Assembly (NCBI GenBank): GCA_030848545.1 | Contig: JAVDCA010000018.1 | Span: forward strand, 1-64,000 | Source of the DNA: Astrobacterium formosum | GTDB lineage: Bacteria; Pseudomonadota; Alphaproteobacteria; Rhizobiales; Xanthobacteraceae | Direction of reading: 5' to 3' | Length of the DNA: 64,000 nucleotides | In this document: piece by piece, positions 29,823 to 39,072 of the stretch | Layout: each line of letters opens with the position of its first letter | How positions within the stretch are numbered: position 1 is the stretch's first letter | The notes under the pieces: model-generated | The model's database searches: none | The model's input: only the letters and a program-made list of their open reading frames with translations | Told to the model about the DNA's origin: nothing | Translations under genes and position numbers: made by a program

Positions 29823-30474
29823 CGAGGAGGCCGGCCTGTTGCGCGATGCCGCGACCGGCCGGCGTTTCGACGTGGTCCGCCGGGTGTGGGAACCGGGTCG
29901 GCCGGCCCCAGGCTCGCCGGTCACGGAGATCACCGCCGCCACCTGGGTGCAGCGGCGTTCCGGACATCGCGTTCGCCAGCCCGTCGGCGTCATCGGTCCG
30001 CGCGAGACCGGTGCCGCCCAGCTCGCCGCCGCCGAGACGGTGGGACGAGGTCTCGCCGCCATCGGTCTCACGGTGGTGTGCGGCGGGCGTCAGGGCGTGA
30101 TGGAAGCGGTGTGCCGCGGCGTCGCCGCCGGCGGCGGCGTGAGCATCGGGCTGTTGCCGGAAGCCGACGCCTCCCTCGCCAACGGCTTCGTCACCATTCC
30201 GCTGGCGACCGGCATCGGCGAGGCCCGCAACGCGCTGGTGGCGCGTTCGTCCTTCTGCCTGGTGGCGATCGGCGACAGCTACGGCACATTGTCGGAAGTC
30301 GCGCTCGGCCTGCAGTTCGGCAAGCCGGTGATCGGGCTCGAAGGCGCGGCCCGCGTCGCGGGTGTTCATCACCTTGCAAATGCCGACGCCGCCATTGCGG
30401 CGGTGGCTCGCCTCGTGCTGGCATTGCCGGTCGGCGAACCGGAGGTGCTTGGCGCCACAGTTCAGCCGACATGA
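29809..30474 (+). CDS. TIGR00725 / SLOG-superfamily protein
   Basis: A 221-residue protein. After about 55 unassigned residues comes a Rossmann-like SLOG/LOG-type domain with VGVIGPRETG, VCGGRQGVMEAVCRGVAAGGG and SIGLLP, and a SYGTLSEVALGLQFGKPVIGLEG segment that replaces the PGGxGTxxE motif of cytokinin-activating LOG enzymes. It may therefore bind a nucleotide-like ligand or act as an N-glycosidase. AAGGAAG precedes the ATG. The 14-nt overlap with the permease makes it part of the ABC operon, so it may process or sense the transported compound. Confidence 0.8.
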   Translation: MLTLDEEAGLLRDAATGRRFDVVRRVWEPGRPAPGSPVTEITAATWVQRRSGHRVRQPVGVIGPRETGAAQLAAAETVGRGLAAIGLTVVCGGRQGVMEAVCRGVAAGGGVSIGLLPEADASLANGFVTIPLATGIGEARNALVARSSFCLVAIGDSYGTLSEVALGLQFGKPVIGLEGAARVAGVHHLANADAAIAAVARLVLALPVGEPEVLGATVQPT

Positions 30475-30572
30475 GACGCTAGGAACTAGGTTCAGCATAC
30501 GGCGTTGGCCCTGAAACAGGCCGAGGCCCTCGGCTATCGGCCTTCGTATCAGCGTCCCCCGGAGGTCTCACG

Positions 30573-30950
30573 ATGCGCAAATCCATCACTGGAATGATCG
30601 CAGCCGCGGTGGTGGCCGCGACCGTAGTTACCTTGCCGACATCCTCGGAAGCTCGCTGGCGCGGCCGAGGAGGCTGGGGTATCGGCGCCGGCGTATTCGG
30701 CGGCTTGGCGGCCGGAGCCCTGATTGGTAGCGCGATCGCCGGGCCACGGTATTATGCGCCATATTATGGCTATGGATACCGGCCTTATTACGCCTATTAC
30801 GGGCCTCGGCCCTATTACAGACCTCGGCCCTACTATGGCTATGCGCCCGGCTTCGCCTATGTGGGCGGGCCTTACGCCTATTATCGCGGCTGCTCCAATC
30901 GCCGTGTCTGGACGCCCTATGGGTGGCGCTGGCGTCGGGTCTGCTACTGA
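30573..30950 (+). CDS. Small exported Tyr/Gly-rich protein
   Basis: 125 residues: a signal peptide (cut near SSEA, about 27), a Gly/Ala zipper GAGVFGGLAAGALIGSAIAG that could insert in a membrane, then repeated Tyr/Pro/Arg units such as RPYY and PYYGY, ending in a two-cysteine segment (CSNRRVWTPYGWRWRRVCY). GGAGG lies before the ATG. The next gene encodes a clear paralogue. Such proteins are common in Hyphomicrobiales envelopes but have no known function. Confidence 0.8.
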   Translation: MRKSITGMIAAAVVAATVVTLPTSSEARWRGRGGWGIGAGVFGGLAAGALIGSAIAGPRYYAPYYGYGYRPYYAYYGPRPYYRPRPYYGYAPGFAYVGGPYAYYRGCSNRRVWTPYGWRWRRVCY

Positions 30951-30981
30951 CGGAATCAAGGCGTCGAAGCGAACTTCGAAT

Positions 30982-31022
30982 CGCCGTCGTGGTGACCGCC
31001 TTTGGCCGGTCCCACGACGGCG
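30982..31022. promoter_or_regulatory. Long hairpin between the paralogous small genes
   Basis: CGCCGTCGTGG (30982-30992) pairs perfectly with CCACGACGGCG (31012-31022). Inner GACC/GGTC and GCC/GGC pairs close a TTT loop, with single-base bulges. No T-run follows, so it is not a classical terminator. It may stabilise or process the transcript. Confidence 0.6.
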
Positions 31023-31129
31023 GAGCTGTAACCACAACATACTTATGACAAATTGCGAGCGCCTCAATGACGAACGGGAATGGTCGGTGTGTGCGCCCTG
31101 CCGCCGGCTCGTGTGAGGGACAAGGAACA

Positions 31130-31480
31130 ATGTACAAGACGTTGATCGCCCTGGTGGGTGCCGGTGCGCTCGCCTTGACGGCCGTGGCGCCGCCGCAAGA
31201 CGCCTATGCGCGCAATCGTGGCGGCGCAGTCGCCGCCGGCATCATCGGTGGCCTGGCCGCTGGCGCCATCATCGGCGGCGCCATCGCGTCGAGCCCGCCA
31301 GCCTATGCGGCACCGGCTCCGGCCTACGCACCGGTTTCGGGCTACGAGCCCTATCCTGCTTATTACGGCGCAGTTCCGGTCGCCTGCCCGGGCGGATACT
31401 GGGCGCGCCGGCCGCTCCATGATTCGTGGGGCAGGGTGGTCGGATGGTCGCGGCCGCGTTTCTTCTGCCCGGCATACTGA
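31130..31480 (+). CDS. Small exported glycine-zipper protein (paralogue)
   Basis: 116 residues with a signal peptide (about 1-27, ending DAYA), then GGAVAAGIIGGLAAGAIIGGAIA resembling the zipper of the preceding gene, then a Pro/Tyr/Ala stretch and a C terminus with two cysteines (ACPGGYW and RFFCPAY). The start at 31130 follows AAGGA and is preferred to an ATG 21 codons upstream that lacks signal-peptide character. A strong terminator follows. Function unknown. Confidence 0.8.
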   Translation: MYKTLIALVGAGALALTAVAPPQDAYARNRGGAVAAGIIGGLAAGAIIGGAIASSPPAYAAPAPAYAPVSGYEPYPAYYGAVPVACPGGYWARRPLHDSWGRVVGWSRPRFFCPAY

Positions 31481-31505
31481 CGACACGTTCGCATTCGAGA
31501 TTCAG

Positions 31506-31541
31506 CGGCCGGCCCAACCTGGGCCGGCCGTTTTGCTTTTT
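31506..31541 (+). terminator. Strong rho-independent terminator
   Basis: CGGCCGGCCC-AACCT-GGGCCGGCCG (31506-31530) with 10 perfect pairs runs into TTTTGCTTTTT. It ends the unit of two small exported proteins. Confidence 0.9.
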
Positions 31542-31560
31542 GGCTTCCCCTACTCGGGAA

Positions 31561-32811
31561 CTACCGCCCGGTGCGACCGCGTAGATGGCCGAGCGTCGCG
31601 GCCGTCGGCCAGCAGTCGAGCGTGAGCCCGTTCGCCTTCTGGTATGCTCCCACCGCGAGCCGTGTCTTCATGCCGGCCTTGCCGTCGATCTTGTCCGTGT
31701 ACAGGCCGAGCGCCGACAGGCGCCGCTGCATGTCTTCGAGTTCGGCGGTACGCAGCTGCGTAACGGCGTCCCACGGGCGCTCGAAAGACCGCTCGCCCTC
31801 GATGCGGTCGGCGAGATGGCCGACGAACAGTACATAGAGATCGGAAAAGTTATACTCCTTGATCACATAGTAGTTGGCGAAGATGAGGAAACCCGGACCG
31901 TAGATGCCCGCTGGCAGCAGGAGAGAAGCCGGCTGCGCTCGTTCCTCCGCACGCGCCACGCGGCCGTGGGCGAGGGTGAAACCGCGCCGCATCCATTCGG
32001 CGAGCGGGGCCGGTGCGTCGGGATCGGCGAGGGTGCAGTCGGCACGGGCCGGCACGCGCGCCTCGTAGGCCCACGGTTCGCCACGGCGCCAGCCTTTGGC
32101 GACGAGCTGCCGGGCCGCTGCCGCCAGCGCATCGGGCACCGAATTCCAGATATCGGCGCGGCCGTCGCCGTCGAAGTCGACGGCATATTTGTCGATCTCG
32201 GAGGGCAAAAGCTGGGTCAGCCCGAGCGCGCCACCCCATGAACTCTTGAGGACATTGCGCGGCACGCCGCGCTGCAGGAGGCCGAGCACGGCGAGGAATT
32301 CGTTGCGGAAGAAATCCTTGCGCCGGCCCACATAAGCCTGGGTGGCGAGCACCCGGACGGCGTCGCGGGACAGCTTGTGGCGGCCGAAATCGGTCTCGCG
32401 GCCCCAGATCGCAAGCACGATCGTCGCCGGAACGCCGAACTCGCGTTCGATGCGGGTGAGCGCCGAGCGATGTTCCGCGAGAAGCTTGCGGCCGTGGGCG
32501 GCGAGACGGTCGAACGAACGTTCCTTGAGATAATCGGCCGGCGTCTGTACGAACTCCGCCTGCCCGGGCGCCGGCCGCTCGGGCCGGCCCGGAAGGACGA
32601 GATCGGGCAGCGACAGATCCGGTTCGAGGCCGCGGACCGCTGCGTCGAACACCGCGCGTGAGATGCCGCGAGCCTGCGCGTCCGGCCACACCCCGGCGAG
32701 GAAGCGGGTGAACGCCGCATCGGCGGCGCGGGAATTGATGGTCGATATGGGCCAGAGGAACAGCGTGGCGAACAGGACGGGCAGAAGTCGAACGGCCGAG
32801 CCGAATGTCAT
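31561..32811 (-). CDS. Lytic murein transglycosylase (MltB type) with peptidoglycan-binding domain
   Basis: An exported enzyme that cleaves glycan strands to 1,6-anhydromuropeptides. It has 416 residues: a signal peptide (about 1-29), an SLT_2/MltB catalytic domain with glutamate E139 in AIWGRETDFGRH, the GGALGLTQLLPSE motif and DFDGDGRADIWNSVPDALAAAA, then a C-terminal PG_binding_1 domain (about 345-412). The start MTFGSAVRL at 32811 gives a proper signal peptide, and upstream codons look non-coding. It lacks a lipobox, so it is probably soluble in the periplasm. Confidence 0.92.
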   Translation of the reverse strand: MTFGSAVRLLPVLFATLFLWPISTINSRAADAAFTRFLAGVWPDAQARGISRAVFDAAVRGLEPDLSLPDLVLPGRPERPAPGQAEFVQTPADYLKERSFDRLAAHGRKLLAEHRSALTRIEREFGVPATIVLAIWGRETDFGRHKLSRDAVRVLATQAYVGRRKDFFRNEFLAVLGLLQRGVPRNVLKSSWGGALGLTQLLPSEIDKYAVDFDGDGRADIWNSVPDALAAAARQLVAKGWRRGEPWAYEARVPARADCTLADPDAPAPLAEWMRRGFTLAHGRVARAEERAQPASLLLPAGIYGPGFLIFANYYVIKEYNFSDLYVLFVGHLADRIEGERSFERPWDAVTQLRTAELEDMQRRLSALGLYTDKIDGKAGMKTRLAVGAYQKANGLTLDCWPTAATLGHLRGRTGR

Positions 32812-32851
32812 GTGTCGACTGGAAATACTTGCCGGTGTGGTCGTAATGGCG

Positions 32852-33064
32852 TCAGACCTCTGCAAGTTCGAGCCGCCGCTCGACGCGATCGGCGAGGCGA
32901 TCGATGCGAAAGGACCGCTCGGCAATCTTCACGTGAACCTGGGCGAGTTCCCGTTCGATCGAGCCGACGCGTGTCTTGATCTCGCGCACGTCCTCGCGTG
33001 TCTCGTCGACCGCCCGTCGGATGTGGCGAAGATGCTCCAGCACCAGATTGTCCGCGTCCGCCAT
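32852..33064 (-). CDS. Small coiled-coil protein
   Basis: 70 residues, almost wholly charged heptad-like helix (LEHLRHIRRAVDETREDVREIKTRV... onward), predicted to be a short coiled coil. AGGA precedes the ATG at 33064. No known domain. It sits between the lytic transglycosylase and the toxin-antitoxin remnants, which may suggest accessory DNA, but its codon use is like its neighbours. Confidence 0.6.
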   Translation of the reverse strand: MADADNLVLEHLRHIRRAVDETREDVREIKTRVGSIERELAQVHVKIAERSFRIDRLADRVERRLELAEV

Positions 33065-33159
33065 GGAACGATCCTCGTGTCGGATCGGATTGCAGCAAAT
33101 TCCCTTTGCAAACGCAAGCCGGGGACCGGCACATCCGTCGAGGGCGTTGGCCGATGGTG

Positions 33160-33435
33160 TCAAACGCGCCCTGTCCCACGGGCCTCCTCGACGCGATCGC
33201 GCGCGGCGTCGACCAGTCGCGTATAGTCGGCTGCGAACGGCTCCTCCAGCATCTCCTCGAGACCAGCAAAGAGTTCGAGCAGCGCCGCGAGTTCCGCCTT
33301 GTGCAGCAGCGCATCCTGCAATGGCTCGCCTTCCTCTTCGTCGGCGGTGCGGGCGAGGAAATCGAACAGCACCAGGGCGACGTCGCGATCGAGCGTGAGG
33401 GAAACGGTGTCGCTCTTCTTTCTGTTCGTCGTCAT
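33160..33435 (-). CDS. Small acidic hypothetical protein
   Basis: 91 residues, MTTNRKKSD then VSLTLDRDVALVLFDFLART and a Glu/Leu-rich helical remainder. The start at 33435 is chosen because residues upstream look like antisense of the AbrB gene. There is no strong ribosome site. It may be a small DNA- or protein-binding protein, but no family was recognised. Confidence 0.5.
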   Translation of the reverse strand: MTTNRKKSDTVSLTLDRDVALVLFDFLARTADEEEGEPLQDALLHKAELAALLELFAGLEEMLEEPFAADYTRLVDAARDRVEEARGTGRV

Positions 33436-33501
33436 GCGGCCGTCTCGATTTCGGTTCTTGTGGTCGACCAAGTCCGGTGCGCGAAGCAAAGCGACACACG
33501 T

Positions 33502-33546
33502 TTGACTGGCAAGGATGCTAGTATTACATTTTAGCAGAAGTAATAC
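33502..33546 (+). promoter_or_regulatory. Promoter and operator of the AbrB-like gene
   Basis: TTGACT (33502-33507), a 17-bp spacer and TACATT (33525-33530) form a plausible promoter. The inverted repeat GTATTAC (33521-33527) / GTAATAC (33540-33546) overlaps the -10, as expected for an autoregulated antitoxin gene. Confidence 0.55.
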
Positions 33547-33555
33547 GGAGCGGCC

Positions 33556-33849
33556 ATGACCACCGTCACCGTAAAAGGTCAAGTTACCCTGCCCAAGAAG
33601 GTGCGCGACGCCGCGGGAATCGAGCCCGGCGACCGTGTCGAGGTGCACGCGCATCCCGGCGGCGGCGTGATCATCGAAAAGCCGAATGATCCCGACGCAT
33701 ACGAGGCTCGACGGCGCTCACTCGCGAAATCGCAGCCGGCAAAAAGGGGTGCTCCGGATCAACGAAATCGGATACGCCGAGTTGGCGGCTCGTATGAATT
33801 CGGAAGGCGATTTGCAGCACGCGCTCACGCGTCTCGATGTCGGATTTGA
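33556..33849 (+). pseudogene. AbrB/VapB-type antitoxin, C terminus lost
   Basis: The first 45 or so residues (MTTVTVKGQVTLPKKVRDAAG, then a swapped-hairpin domain) are a good AbrB/SpoVT DNA-binding domain, starting at 33556 with GGAG upstream. After about residue 55 the frame enters DNA that encodes a PIN-toxin sequence in another frame, so the antitoxin tail is missing and the reading frame ends in meaningless residues. DNA binding may survive, but toxin neutralisation is unlikely. Confidence 0.65.
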
Positions 33850-34051
33850 ACGTACTCCGACGGCCGCCTTGTTCGTCGCGGGAAAGACATTCGGCCGCTA
33901 TCGTGCCGTGGGCGGTACGCGCCCATCCTTGCTGCCCGATTTCTTCATCGGCGTGCACGCCGATGTAGCGAAACTGCCATTTCTGACGCGCGATGCGCGG
34001 CGCTACCGGTCCTACTTTCCGTGCGTCGAACTCATCGCGCCGAACGCTTGA
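33700..34051 (+). pseudogene. PIN-domain (VapC-like) toxin, N terminus deleted
   Basis: The frame reads INEIGYAELAARM, ALFVAGKTFGRYR, LLPDFFIGVHADV and LPFLTRDARRYRSYFP, the second half of a PIN ribonuclease with its later acidic residues. The N-terminal half carrying the first catalytic aspartate (DTN) is absent. Just upstream, LTREIAAGK is readable in a different frame, joined at AAAAAGGGG, so a frameshift also lies there. The toxin is therefore dead, and the module is a remnant fused by deletion to its antitoxin gene. Confidence 0.7.
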
Positions 34052-34080
34052 TGGTCAGGCGGCTCACGGCCGCGCCGTCT

Positions 34081-34235
34081 ACCGCGTGAACTTCTTGTAC
34101 TTCAGCCGGTGCGGAATGATGGTGTCGGTGCCGAGCCGACGCATCTTGTCGGTCTCGTAGTCCTGGAAGTTGCCCTCGAACCATTCCACGTGGCTGTCGC
34201 CCTCGAAGACGAGCATGCGGGTCGCGACGCGGTCG
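34081..34235 (-). pseudogene. Duplicated 3' end of ettA (copy A)
   Basis: 155 bp match the last part of ettA (35048-35202) with about 7 differences. They encode the EttA tail ([20 protein letters not shown] and onward to KYKKFTR) with its own stop at 34079-34081. The fragment has no ATPase domain. The two copies are in direct orientation and bracket the brnTA module. Confidence 0.9.
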
Positions 34236-34279
34236 TATCTGGTCGGCGAGCCATCCGGCGACGACGCCCGCGAGGGCGA

Positions 34280-34313
34280 TTGCAAATCGGAATGTATATG
34301 GCTAGCATATACA
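34280..34313 (+). promoter_or_regulatory. brnTA promoter with palindromic operator
   Basis: TTGCAA (34280-34285), 17 bp, then TAGCAT (34303-34308). The inverted repeat TGTATATG-GCTAG-CATATACA (34293-34313) covers the -10 and ends 3 bp before the brnT ATG, so the transcript would be nearly leaderless. It fits the known autorepression of brnTA by the antitoxin or the complex. Confidence 0.65.
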
Positions 34314-34316
34314 TCC

Positions 34317-34619
34317 ATGATTGACCTCGGCCGTATCGTCGGTTTCGAATGGGATGCCGGCAATGCCCGCAAGAGCGCGGACAAGCATGGAGTCGGTCAG
34401 GGCGAGGCGGAACAGATTTTCTTCAACGATCCGCTGATGCTCGTCGAGGATGTGAGGCACAGCGCCGCCGAAGCGCGTATTCACGCGCTCGGACGGACCA
34501 ATTCCGGGCGGCTGTTGCACATCACGTTTACGTTGCGGGCCGACGGGACGCTGATCCGCATTATCTCCGCGCGCGACATGCATCGCAAGGAACGAGGCGT
34601 CTATGGCCAGGAAGCTTAA
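34317..34619 (+). CDS. brnT: BrnT-family toxin
   Basis: A type II toxin of the RelE-fold BrnT family, a ribonuclease that blocks translation. Its 100 residues have the family pattern: FEWDAGNARKSADKHGV near the N terminus, AEQIFFNDPLMLVED, then RIHALGRTNSGRLLHITFTLR and IRIISARDMHRKERGVYGQ with the usual C-terminal R/E residues. The start at 34317 follows the operator directly. It overlaps brnA by 17 nt. It looks intact. Confidence 0.93.
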   Translation: MIDLGRIVGFEWDAGNARKSADKHGVGQGEAEQIFFNDPLMLVEDVRHSAAEARIHALGRTNSGRLLHITFTLRADGTLIRIISARDMHRKERGVYGQEA

Positions 34620-34863
34620 ATCGCCCCCCGTCTTTGCCTCGGAAGAGGCGGAACGTGCGTTCTGGGAAAGCCGCGATTCGACCGGCTACGTCGACTGGAG
34701 CGCGGCCGAGCGCGCACGCCTAAGCAATCTCAAACCATCAACGTCGGCGATTTCGCTGCGCCTGCCACTCGGTCTCCTGGAGCAGATCAAGGTTGCCGCC
34801 AACAAGCGAGACGTGCCCTACCAGTCACTGATCAAGATGTGGTTGGCCGAGAAGGTGGGGTAG
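34603..34863 (+). CDS. brnA: BrnA-family antitoxin
   Basis: The antitoxin partner, 86 residues. The N-terminal FASEEAERAFWESRDSTGYVDW is the toxin-binding part and LKPSTSAISLRLPLGLLEQIKVAANKRDVPYQSLIKMWLAEKV is a ribbon-helix-helix DNA-binding domain. It overlaps brnT, so the two are co-translated. The operator upstream of brnT is its likely binding site. Confidence 0.93.
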   Translation: MARKLKSPPVFASEEAERAFWESRDSTGYVDWSAAERARLSNLKPSTSAISLRLPLGLLEQIKVAANKRDVPYQSLIKMWLAEKVG

Positions 34864-34967
34864 AAGACACATTGCCAGCTTCCGGAGGCAGCATGGTCAC
34901 GCGGACCAACGCCTTTGAAACGCACTTGTGATCATTCGGAAGATAATACCAACTTTCATTGAGCTTG

Positions 34968-35014
34968 ACCGTCGTCCTGAGGTGCGAGCGAAGCGAGCCT
35001 CGAAGGACGACGGT
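34968..35014. repeat. Dispersed hairpin element
   Basis: ACCGTCGTCCT (34968-34978) and AGGACGACGGT (35004-35014) bracket GCGAGCGAAGCGAGC-like sequence, a hairpin type dispersed in Hyphomicrobiales genomes. It lies between brnA and ettA, just inside copy B of the flanking duplication. Confidence 0.7.
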
Positions 35015-35045
35015 GAACGTGAGTCATCAGTAACGACGGCTGTAG

Positions 35046-36701
<1,656 letters not shown>

Positions 36702-36864
36702 GGCTTTCTGAGACCTCGTGCCGCTCAGGGGCGCAGGAGAAAAGCGCGGACCGCCTGACGTCATTTTGGGAAATTCGTCGCTGATGTAACGGTCGGGCGG
36801 CCAAAGAGCAAGTCACGACGGCAGGGCCAGGATACCGCCCTCCGGTGCGTCGCTGCCGTTGAGT

Positions 36865-39072
36865 TCACCCGTACACCGTCCCGACCTGGATGCGACCCTC
36901 GTTGTGGATCACCCGCACGGCGATTTCCCGGCCGACGCGCTGAATGGCGAGGTCCACCCGCGCCGGGCCGAGCCGCAGGCCCCGGATGGTGACATCGTCC
37001 AGGAAGGCCGGCAGATGCGGATTGCGCAGCCGGATCTCGTGGTTGCCGGGCTCGAACTCGATACCGAGCGAGGCCTGGAGCAGGGCGAAAGGCGTCGCCG
37101 CCGCCCAGGCCTGGGGCGAGCAGGCGACGGGATAGAGGGTCGGCCCGCGGCCGCGCTGGCGCTTGAAGCCGCAAAAGAGTTCCGGCAGCCGGCGCAGGTC
37201 CATGTAGACGGCGGCATCGAACAGGGCCGTGAAAACGCGCTCGACCGCGTCGTGCTCGCCATAACGGGCAAGACCGAGCGCGATCAGGGCGTTGTCGTGC
37301 GGCCATACCGAGCCGTTGTGATACGACATGGGATTGTGGCGGGCGGCGCCTTCGGCGACCGTGCGGATGCCCCAGCCGGCGAAGAACTCGGCGCTCATCA
37401 GGCCCGCGGCCACGCGCCGGGCGCGCTCCGGCTCGGCAAGCCCGGTGAACAACAGGTGGCCGGCATTGGAGGTGGCGACGCGGCACGCCTTCTTGTCGCC
37501 ATCGAGCGCGATCGCATAGGTTCCGAGTTCCTCGCACCAGTAGCTGTTCTCGAAATGTTCGGCGAGTTTGCCCGCCTGGGCGGCGAGGGCGTCGGCACGG
37601 GCGTCATCGCCGAGAAGGTGGGCGCAATGGGCCGCCATGTGGCGGGCCGCAAAGACGTAGCCCTGCACTTCCGCGAGCGCGATCGCGCCTTCGGCGAGGC
37701 GGCCGTCGGCGTGGAAGACCGAATCGAAGGAATCCTTCCAGCCCTGGTTGGCGAGCCCTTTCTCGTGGGCGCGGGCATATTTGAGGAAACCGTCGCCATC
37801 CTGGTCGGCGGTGCCGTCGATCCAGGCGAGCGCCGCCTCGATGTGGGGCCACAGCTCCCGGATGGTGTCGAGATCGCCGGTGCGCTGCACATACATGCCG
37901 GCCAGCATGACGAAGAGGGGGGTCGCGTCGACACTGCCGTAATAGAGGCGGAACGGCACCTCGCCGAGGATCGCCATCTCGCCGGCACGCATCTCGTGCA
38001 GGATCTTGCCGGGCTCGGCGTCGGCCTCCGCACTGGTCTCGCGGGCCTGACAGGCGGCGAGCCGCCGCAGCACGCCATGGGCGAGCGAAGGGTCGCACCA
38101 CAGCATCTGCATCGCCGTGATGATGCCGTCGCGGCCGAACGAGGTCGAATACCAGGGGATGCCGGCGTAGGGGTAGGGACCGTGCTCGGTCTCCGTGACC
38201 AGCATGGCGAGGTCGGCGCGCGAGCGCGACAAGACCTCGTTGAAGAGCTGATTGGACGTCTCGATGGCCGCGCCCTGGTCGGCACGTGCACGCAGGCCCC
38301 TGGCGCAGGAGCGCAGGGCGACGAAGAAGGCGCGCGCGGGCGCAAGATCGCGGTCGTCGCAGGCGACCGTGACGAACAAGGATACGCGCTCGCCCGGCGC
38401 GAGCCGCAGCGAAAAGACGGCGCTGTGGCGCGACAGGACGCCCGGCGCCGGTTCGAAGGCGATGCTGGTGGTCCGCGTCAACCCGTCGAGGCCGGTATAG
38501 CCGAACACCACCTGCCCGCTCGACACCACCTCGGCAGAGGACGTGCCGCGCCTGTCGCGGCGCATGCCGCGCACCTCGAACAGGTCGGCGAAGTCGCTGT
38601 CGAATCCGAACGACAATTTCAGGTCGACGGCCTGGTCGCTGTAGTTCTTGACGCCGTAGCGCTGGCGCGCGCCGCGTTCGGTGAGGAAAATGGTGCGCAC
38701 GATGTGCACCGCGTCCTTGGCCAGGACAATGCGTTTTTCGAAATAGAGGTCGGGATTGGTGAGGTCGACGGTGAGGACCGAATTGTCGTCGCGCACGCTC
38801 GAGCCGAGCAGCAGCGGGTGCACGCCGTTGAGCGAGAATTCCAGCCGCGACAGGTAGCGCGTGTCGCCGTGGAACAAGCCGTCGGGCGCTCCCGAGATGG
38901 CGCCCATGTCGCCCTGGGCGTCGAGCACGGCGAAACTGTCGCCCTGCTTGAGCGTGCGGGTCGGCCCCGCCGAGACCTCGCGCGCCGGAATGTAGAAGGG
39001 CGTTTCGTGAACGGTCTCGACGGCCGGCGCAGTCGATGCGCCGGCATCCGCCGGACTATGCTCAAGCGGCAT
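36865..39072 (-). CDS. Glycogen-debranching-type glucosidase (amylo-alpha-1,6-glucosidase family)
   Basis: 735 residues. An N-terminal GDE_N_bis-type beta domain (about 25-220, LKQGDSFAVLDAQGDMG and DGLFHGDTRYLSR) precedes a GH-type (alpha/alpha)6 domain with PWYSTSFGRDGIITAMQML, QGWKDSFDSVFHADG and NGSVWPHDNALIALGL, which hold the probable acidic catalytic residues. No signal peptide. It would trim alpha-glucan branches or act on a trehalose/compatible-solute-like glucoside. It overlaps the upstream glycosyltransferase gene by 11 nt, so the two are one transcription unit. Confidence 0.9.
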   Translation of the reverse strand: MPLEHSPADAGASTAPAVETVHETPFYIPAREVSAGPTRTLKQGDSFAVLDAQGDMGAISGAPDGLFHGDTRYLSRLEFSLNGVHPLLLGSSVRDDNSVLTVDLTNPDLYFEKRIVLAKDAVHIVRTIFLTERGARQRYGVKNYSDQAVDLKLSFGFDSDFADLFEVRGMRRDRRGTSSAEVVSSGQVVFGYTGLDGLTRTTSIAFEPAPGVLSRHSAVFSLRLAPGERVSLFVTVACDDRDLAPARAFFVALRSCARGLRARADQGAAIETSNQLFNEVLSRSRADLAMLVTETEHGPYPYAGIPWYSTSFGRDGIITAMQMLWCDPSLAHGVLRRLAACQARETSAEADAEPGKILHEMRAGEMAILGEVPFRLYYGSVDATPLFVMLAGMYVQRTGDLDTIRELWPHIEAALAWIDGTADQDGDGFLKYARAHEKGLANQGWKDSFDSVFHADGRLAEGAIALAEVQGYVFAARHMAAHCAHLLGDDARADALAAQAGKLAEHFENSYWCEELGTYAIALDGDKKACRVATSNAGHLLFTGLAEPERARRVAAGLMSAEFFAGWGIRTVAEGAARHNPMSYHNGSVWPHDNALIALGLARYGEHDAVERVFTALFDAAVYMDLRRLPELFCGFKRQRGRGPTLYPVACSPQAWAAATPFALLQASLGIEFEPGNHEIRLRNPHLPAFLDDVTIRGLRLGPARVDLAIQRVGREIAVRVIHNEGRIQVGTVYG

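Noticed and set aside
34079-34384. A 101-residue minus-strand frame that could be called an ABC-F protein.
   Set aside because: Only the last 50 or so residues match EttA. The first half is antisense to brnT, so it is a displaced gene end, not a gene.
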